From Hydrogenophaga sp. (GTDB lineage Bacteria; Pseudomonadota; Gammaproteobacteria; Burkholderiales; Burkholderiaceae): a stretch of DNA of 10,708 nucleotides. The DNA lies in NCBI GenBank assembly GCA_025458545.1, contig JALOSH010000042.1, positions 1 through 10,708 of the forward strand. Reading direction: 5' to 3'. Shown in pieces: positions 6,633 to 10,708 of this stretch (position 1 is the stretch's first letter; each line of letters starts with the position of its first letter). A model generated the notes under the pieces. The model searched no databases, was not told the DNA's origin, and was given only the letters and a program-made list of their open reading frames with translations. Position numbers and translations under genes: made by a program.

Positions 6633-7547
6633 ATGAGACCGAGCTCAGCCGCCATCCGCGAAGCCATTGCCGGGTTCGGCATGGATACCATCACCCTGGC
6701 CGGCCCGCTGGAAGCGAAGCTCGCCGCCATGCAGGCCGCCGGTTTTTCGCAGGTCATGCTCAAGGCGAGCGACCTCAACGGCCACCCTGGCGGCGTCGGT
6801 GCCGCGGTCGCGGCCGTCAAGGCCAGCGGCCTGCGCGGCACCGGCTTCCAGGTGCTGCGAGACTTTGAAGGCCTGTCGGGCCATTTGCACCAGTACAAGG
6901 TGGACATCGCCAAGGCCATGCTGGAGATGTGCGCTGACCTGGGGTGCCAGGTGCTGCTGGCCTGTTCGTCCACCTCCGTGCATGCCAGCACCGACCGGGA
7001 CCACCTTGCCCGCGATCTTCGCAAGCTCGCCATGCTGGCGCTGCCACTGGGCATCAAGATCGCGTACGAAGGCCTGTCGTGGGGCCGCACGGTCAACGAG
7101 TTCACCACGGCCTGGGATGTGGTGTGCCGCGCCGACTGCCCCAACCTGGGGCTGGGGCTGGATTCGTTTCACATCTTTGCGGCCCAGACGGCGCTGGACG
7201 AGATCGACTACCTGGACCCCAGCAAGATCTTTCTGGTGCAGCTGGCCGACTTCATGTGGCAAGAGACCAAGACCTTGGAAGAGCGCATGACCACCGCGCG
7301 CACCTTCCGTGTGTTTCCCGGTGAAGGGGTGCACAGCGAGCAGCTGGCCGACCTGGTGCGGCGGCTTGACCGCCTGGGCTACGCGGGTGACTACAGCTTT
7401 GAAGTCTTCAACGACGACTACCAGCAGATGCCGCTGGCCATGGTGTGCGAACGGGGGCGGCGCGCAGCGCTTTGGCTGGCCGACGACGTGCTGCGCCGGT
7501 CGGTGCCGTTGCCCAACCAGATGCGCTTGAAGAGACCTGTGGCCTGA
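6633..7547 (+). CDS. Sugar-phosphate-isomerase-like TIM-barrel protein, probable 3-dehydroshikimate dehydratase (QuiC1 catalytic-domain type)
   Basis: This 304-residue protein is of the AP-endonuclease-2/xylose-isomerase-like barrel family. Segments match the catalytic half of Pseudomonas QuiC1: FQVLRDFEG (72-80), YEGLSWGRTVN (145-155), LGLGLDSFHIF (172-182), IFLVQLAD (199-206), FRVFPGEG (225-232) and FEVFND (256-261). The four expected metal ligands are present: Glu146, Asp177, Gln203 and Glu257. The inferred reaction is 3-dehydroshikimate to protocatechuate plus water, feeding ring cleavage. The ATG is 2 nt after the VOC stop, so translation is probably coupled; Met17 (6681) is an alternative start closer to where QuiC1 begins. 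QuiC1 itself carries a C-terminal HPPD-like domain, absent here but encoded just upstream. Another isomerase or epimerase activity cannot be excluded. Confidence 0.82.
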   Translation: MRPSSAAIREAIAGFGMDTITLAGPLEAKLAAMQAAGFSQVMLKASDLNGHPGGVGAAVAAVKASGLRGTGFQVLRDFEGLSGHLHQYKVDIAKAMLEMCADLGCQVLLACSSTSVHASTDRDHLARDLRKLAMLALPLGIKIAYEGLSWGRTVNEFTTAWDVVCRADCPNLGLGLDSFHIFAAQTALDEIDYLDPSKIFLVQLADFMWQETKTLEERMTTARTFRVFPGEGVHSEQLADLVRRLDRLGYAGDYSFEVFNDDYQQMPLAMVCERGRRAALWLADDVLRRSVPLPNQMRLKRPVA

Positions 7548-7572
7548 AACAATTGCGGCCGAACGCGGCGGA

Positions 7573-8445
7573 TCATCGGGCCCGAACGCCCAGGACGCCG
7601 CACACCGCGATCAACGCAATCCCGAGCAGGGTCCATTCGTCGGGCGCATGGCCGAACACCATCCAGCCAGCGAGTGTGGCGAAGGCGATCTGTGTGTACA
7701 TGTAAGGCGTGATGCGCGAGGCGGGCGCCTTCTGGTAGCCCTTGATCATCAGGTAGTGTCCCAGCGAGCCGAACACGCCGAGCAGGCTCACCAGCAGCCA
7801 CAGCTTCAGATCCTGCATAGGCGCCCAGCCCCAGGGCAGGGCCAGCGTGCCGAAGACCAGACCTGTCAGGCCGGTGTAGAAGTGCATGGTGCCCGGGTCT
7901 TCGGTGCGCACTATCCGGCTCGTGACGATTTGGTAGAACGCGTTGATCACCACCATCAGCAGCGGCAGGAACATGGCGATGTTGAGATCGCTGTCCTTGG
8001 GGCGCACCACGATCAAGGCACCGGTCAGACCGCCGGCCACCAGCAGCCAGGTGGTGCCGCTGACGTGTTCACGCAGCAGCATCGAAGCCAGCAGGGTGAT
8101 GACCAAGGGCACCAGCATGAGGATGGCGGTGAACTCTCCGACCGGCACATGTTGCAAGCTGATGTAGGCCAAGGTGCCTGACGTCGTCATGAGCGCGCCG
8201 CGCAGGAGCTGCCAACCAGGCGCCCGTGTGGTGAAGAGCGACCGGCCCTGGCTCGGGTACAGCATGGCGGCGGTCATGCCGGTCTGCACCGCAAAGCGCA
8301 GCCACACCGCCATCATCACCGGCACCACGCCGCCCACATACTGGGAGGTGGTGTCCAGCAGAGCGAAGCAGCCGGAAGCGAGAACGGCCAGGACAATCCC
8401 GTGGCCGGGGTTGGGGTAGCGGTCGTTGGACAACGTTGGGTGCAC
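7573..8445 (-). CDS. DMT-superfamily (EamA) transporter
   Basis: This 290-residue integral membrane protein has about ten hydrophobic segments and two EamA repeats (about 15-148 and 155-288). Recognisable points are MAVWLRFAVQTG (45-56), the end of repeat one LLREHVSGTTWLL (123-135) followed by a VVRP turn (146-149), and repeat two LIKGYQKA-like text at 232-240 leading to ASRITPYMYTQIAFATLAGW (242-261). Length is typical for the 10-TMS drug/metabolite family. The start is GTG at 8445, 17 nt after the stop of the aroE-like gene, with no strong Shine-Dalgarno; the reading frame supports cotranscription with aroE. It converges with the TIM-barrel gene, 25 nt apart. Substrate and direction are unknown; context allows an aromatic or hydroaromatic acid, but the family mostly exports metabolites. 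Confidence 0.85.
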   Translation of the reverse strand: MHPTLSNDRYPNPGHGIVLAVLASGCFALLDTTSQYVGGVVPVMMAVWLRFAVQTGMTAAMLYPSQGRSLFTTRAPGWQLLRGALMTTSGTLAYISLQHVPVGEFTAILMLVPLVITLLASMLLREHVSGTTWLLVAGGLTGALIVVRPKDSDLNIAMFLPLLMVVINAFYQIVTSRIVRTEDPGTMHFYTGLTGLVFGTLALPWGWAPMQDLKLWLLVSLLGVFGSLGHYLMIKGYQKAPASRITPYMYTQIAFATLAGWMVFGHAPDEWTLLGIALIAVCGVLGVRAR

Positions 8446-8462
8446 CGAGTGGGATCGGCGGG

Positions 8463-9296
8463 TCAGTAGCTCAGCTGGGCCACCGAGCGCAGCTCTTCGG
8501 CCGAGGCGCTGGGCAGGCCAAAAAATTCCAGATAGGCCGGGATCATCTCGAACAGCATGTCAGAGCCCACCTGCACCGGACAGCCTCGGGCCGCAGCGGC
8601 GGTCAGGAAGGCGGTCATCTCGGTGCGCATCACCACCTCGCCGACGAAAGTGCGGGCGTCCAGGCGCGAGACGTCCAGCGGCAGCGGGTCGCCTTCGTTC
8701 ATGCCCAAGGGTGTGGCGTTGACCACCAGATCAAAGCCAGCCGGGTCGTTGCTGCCGGTCTTCACGTCAATGGCGGGGTGGTTGACCCGGATGCGCTGGC
8801 CCAAGGCTTCGGCCGAAGCGGTGTTCACATCGTGCAGGCTGATGTGCCCAATGCCCGCACCCGCCAGCGAAGCGGCGATGGCGCAACCCACGCCGCCACT
8901 GCCGACCACCAGCACACGCGCACCGGCCAGCCGCAAACCCTTGCGCAACACGCCGCGCACGAATCCCGCGCCGTCGAACTGGTCGCCCACGAGACGACCG
9001 TCTGGCAGGCGCTTGACGGCATTGCAGGCCCCCGCCACGCGCACGGTCGGTGTGACGTCGTCCAGCAGACCGACCGTGACCACCTTGTGTGGCATGGTGA
9101 TCAGCGCCCCGCGGATGTTGGTGAGCGTGAAGACGCTCTTGAGGAAAGCGGGGTAGTCCCTGGTTTGACATCCCATCGGCACCACGACCAGGTTGATGCC
9201 CCGCTTTTCGAAGAACGGGTTGTAGATCATCGGCGACTTGAAGGTGTGCGTCGGGTAGCCGATGTGGGCGATGAGTTCGGTGTGGCCGTTGATCAT
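8463..9296 (-). CDS. aroE: Shikimate/quinate dehydrogenase-family protein (AroE/YdiB-like)
   Basis: This 277-residue oxidoreductase comprises a substrate domain (about 1-105), a Rossmann domain (about 106-240) and a C-terminal helix returning to the first domain. Catalytic Lys71 (ITMPHK) and Asp108 (GDQFDGAGF) are present, as is the dinucleotide loop GSGGVG (132-137). Where NADP-dependent AroE has NR(T/S) after the second strand, this protein has HDVN (155-158). The acidic residue and missing Arg point to NAD+, as in catabolic quinate/shikimate dehydrogenases. In the carboxylate-binding segment GYPTHTFKSP (13-22) the first of the two AroE serines is Phe19, while Ser21 stays, so the substrate may not be shikimate itself. 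The start at 9296 matches where AroE and YdiB begin; 9329 (288 aa) and 9395 (310 aa) are in-frame alternatives, none with a good ribosome site. It probably leads an operon with the DMT gene. Confidence 0.82.
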   Translation of the reverse strand: MINGHTELIAHIGYPTHTFKSPMIYNPFFEKRGINLVVVPMGCQTRDYPAFLKSVFTLTNIRGALITMPHKVVTVGLLDDVTPTVRVAGACNAVKRLPDGRLVGDQFDGAGFVRGVLRKGLRLAGARVLVVGSGGVGCAIAASLAGAGIGHISLHDVNTASAEALGQRIRVNHPAIDVKTGSNDPAGFDLVVNATPLGMNEGDPLPLDVSRLDARTFVGEVVMRTEMTAFLTAAAARGCPVQVGSDMLFEMIPAYLEFFGLPSASAEELRSVAQLSY

Positions 9297-9381
9297 GGTC
9301 TTGGGTGTGCAGAGTTTGCCGGGTGGCATGCGCTCGAACTGTAGGTGCCGACTTCGATCAACATGCGTCCGCAGCCCGCTG

Positions 9382-9413
9382 GTTCGTTCTTTCATCGAAC
9401 GTTTATGAACGTT
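9382..9413. promoter_or_regulatory. Operator-like cluster of GTTC/GAAC repeats upstream of the aroE-like gene
   Basis: GTTC words at 9382 and 9386 face GAAC words at 9397 and 9407; the last two lie in AACGTT palindromes spaced exactly 10 bp (9398-9403, 9408-9413). The 15-mer GTTCTTTCATCGAAC (9386-9400), read on the - strand, matches the PcaR box as I recall it at 11 of 15 positions. PcaU-type IclR proteins use 10-bp-spaced repeats. The cluster covers the longest possible aroE start (9395), favouring a downstream start. GAACGTTT also occurs at 5534-5541 in the IclR/VOC region. Confidence 0.4.
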
Positions 9414-9454
9414 GATCGATCGAATCCAGGGTAAACCAGCGATCTTTACAGGGC

Positions 9455-10708
9455 TTAATCGACGGCCTGGAACAGTTTGCCATCCAGCAGTTTCAGATCA
9501 GCCGCCACCCGGGGCGCAAAGTCCATCTGGTCGAGGATGTCGCGCTGCAGATCGATGCCGGGCGCGATCTCGAACAGCTCGATACCACCCGGCGTGAGGC
9601 GGAAGCTGCCGCGTTCGGTGAGGTACAGCACTTCCTGCCCACGCACCAGGCCCTGCGGGCCGCTGAAGGTGATCTGGTCGACCTTCTGCACCAGCTTTTT
9701 CACCGCGCCCTGCTGCAGCACACGCATCTGGCCGTCGCCGGTGGCCAGCTTCACACCCTTGGCCGCCAGCGTGCCGCAGAACACCACCTTTTTCGCGTTC
9801 TGGGCGATGTCGATGAAGCCGCCGGGGCCGACGGTGACGCCGCCCAGGCGCGAGACGTTGACGCTGCCTTCGGCGTCGAACTCGCCGAAGCCCAGGCAGG
9901 CCACGTCCAGCCCGCCGCCGCCGTAGAAGTCGAACTGCGTCGCTGCGTCGAGCATGGCGGTGGCGTTGCGCGCGTAGCCGAACAGCACGCCGTCCATCAG
10001 CGTGCCGCCGTAGGTGCCGTGTTCAATGGTCTGGTAGATGCGGTGCTGTTCGTTGCGCGCCGCGATCAGCTTGGCCACCGCGTCGGGCACGCCCACGCCG
10101 TAGTTGATGACCGGGCGCGCTTTGCCGGTGTTGAACAGTTCCTCGTAGGCGCGACGGGCCACCGCCTGGCGTTCGCTGAAGGCTTCTTGTGACGCGGCGA
10201 CTTCGCGCGCGTGGTCTTCGGCTTCACTCAGCCGCCGGGCTTCGCCGGTGAGCTCGCCGCTGAAGGCCGGGTCGAACGGAATGGCGTAGCTGGTCTGCTG
10301 GTTCGGGTCGACCACGATGGCGTCGACCCAGGCCGAAGGGATGCGCACCTCGCGCGCCTTGAGCGCGCCTTTGGGCAGCCGTTCCCTGACCTGCACGATC
10401 ACCGTGCCGCCGCTGTTGCGCGCGGCCAGAGCGAGCGACTGCGCGTCGAGGTTGGCGGCCTCGTGTTCGAAGCTGATGTTCCGTCGATGCTGATGACCTC
10501 TGCCATGTCTTCGTTCGCCGCGTCGTTCATGCGCCCGCCGCCAAAGCGCGGGTCGCACACCGTGCCCAGGCCGACGTGGCTGATGAGGCCGGGCCGACCG
10601 GCGCCGATCTCGCGCATGAGCTGGCTGCTCACGCCGCCGGGCAGGATGTAGGCCTCAATCTTGTTGTCCAGCGCCAGCTGCTGCATGGCGGGCGACCATA
10701 CCCAGTGG
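9455..10708 (-). pseudogene. YdiF-family CoA-transferase gene with internal deletion and frameshift; 5' end outside window
   Basis: The 3' part of a single-chain acyl-CoA:acetate/3-ketoacid CoA-transferase gene (E. coli YdiF is about 530 aa). From the right edge, one frame reads HWVWSPAMQQLALDNKIEAY then ISHVGLGTVCDPRFGGGRMN and DMAEVISIDG, matching YdiF. At about 10480 the similarity jumps to another frame, continuing NISFEHEAANLDAQSLALAA and running intact to the TAA at 9455. Compared with YdiF about 25 residues (the segment following EFDN up to YATFEDE) are missing at the junction, and the deletion is not a multiple of three. The catalytic Glu of the second half (TIEHGTYGG, codon 10022-10024) is kept. 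The product would be truncated or inactive unless the change is a sequence error. It lies upstream of aroE on the same strand; E. coli ydiF also neighbours aroD and the ydiB dehydrogenase gene. Confidence 0.75.

Noticed and set aside
8436..9344. 302-codon + strand open frame across the aroE-like gene
   Set aside because: It is the complement of a clear AroE-family gene in GC-rich DNA, and its translation is low-complexity with no recognisable motif.

Overview
The window is GC-rich, densely packed proteobacterial DNA. Gene style, codon use and the gene set (FbpB/FbpC-type transporter, PobR/PcaU-type IclR regulator, catabolic dehydroshikimate genes) suggest a betaproteobacterium, plausibly Comamonadaceae. 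That placement is inference; no rRNA or other taxonomic marker is present.

Left block (1-4438, all + strand): the 3' part of a duplicated-domain ABC permease of the FbpB/AfuB kind is cut by the left edge. It is followed by its ATPase (1596-2645), a PhnD-like periplasmic binding protein with a Tat-type signal (2733-3740), and a YihX-like HAD phosphatase (3806-4438). The PhnD-like gene is visibly less GC-rich than the genes around it and has no PhnC/PhnE partners in view.

Middle (4439-4707): the gap between the HAD gene and the convergent IclR gene holds a near-symmetric inverted-repeat element of about 169 bp (4472-4640). It can fold end to end into one long hairpin and looks like a dispersed repeat or MITE-like unit.

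Right block (4708-10708): this appears to be a catabolic cluster for quinate/shikimate-type compounds or relatives. An IclR regulator (-) is divergent from a two-gene + operon. The first gene is an HPPD-like VOC protein that has lost two of the three HPPD iron ligands. The second, 2 nt downstream, is a TIM-barrel protein matching the catalytic half of QuiC1-type 3-dehydroshikimate dehydratase, with all four metal ligands present. Facing them on the - strand are a YdiF-family CoA-transferase gene (running off the right edge and broken by an internal deletion plus frameshift), an AroE/YdiB-family dehydrogenase and a DMT/EamA transporter. Operator-like palindromes lie in the IclR/VOC intergenic region and upstream of aroE.

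Proposed joint logic (inference): a polyol acid is oxidised by the AroE-like enzyme, probably with NAD+, and the TIM-barrel enzyme dehydrates 3-dehydroshikimate to protocatechuate, with control by the IclR protein. The VOC protein's role is open. The most unusual points are the HPPD-like protein without its metal site, the split and reordered QuiC1 architecture, the altered substrate and cofactor residues in the AroE homologue, and the broken CoA-transferase gene.
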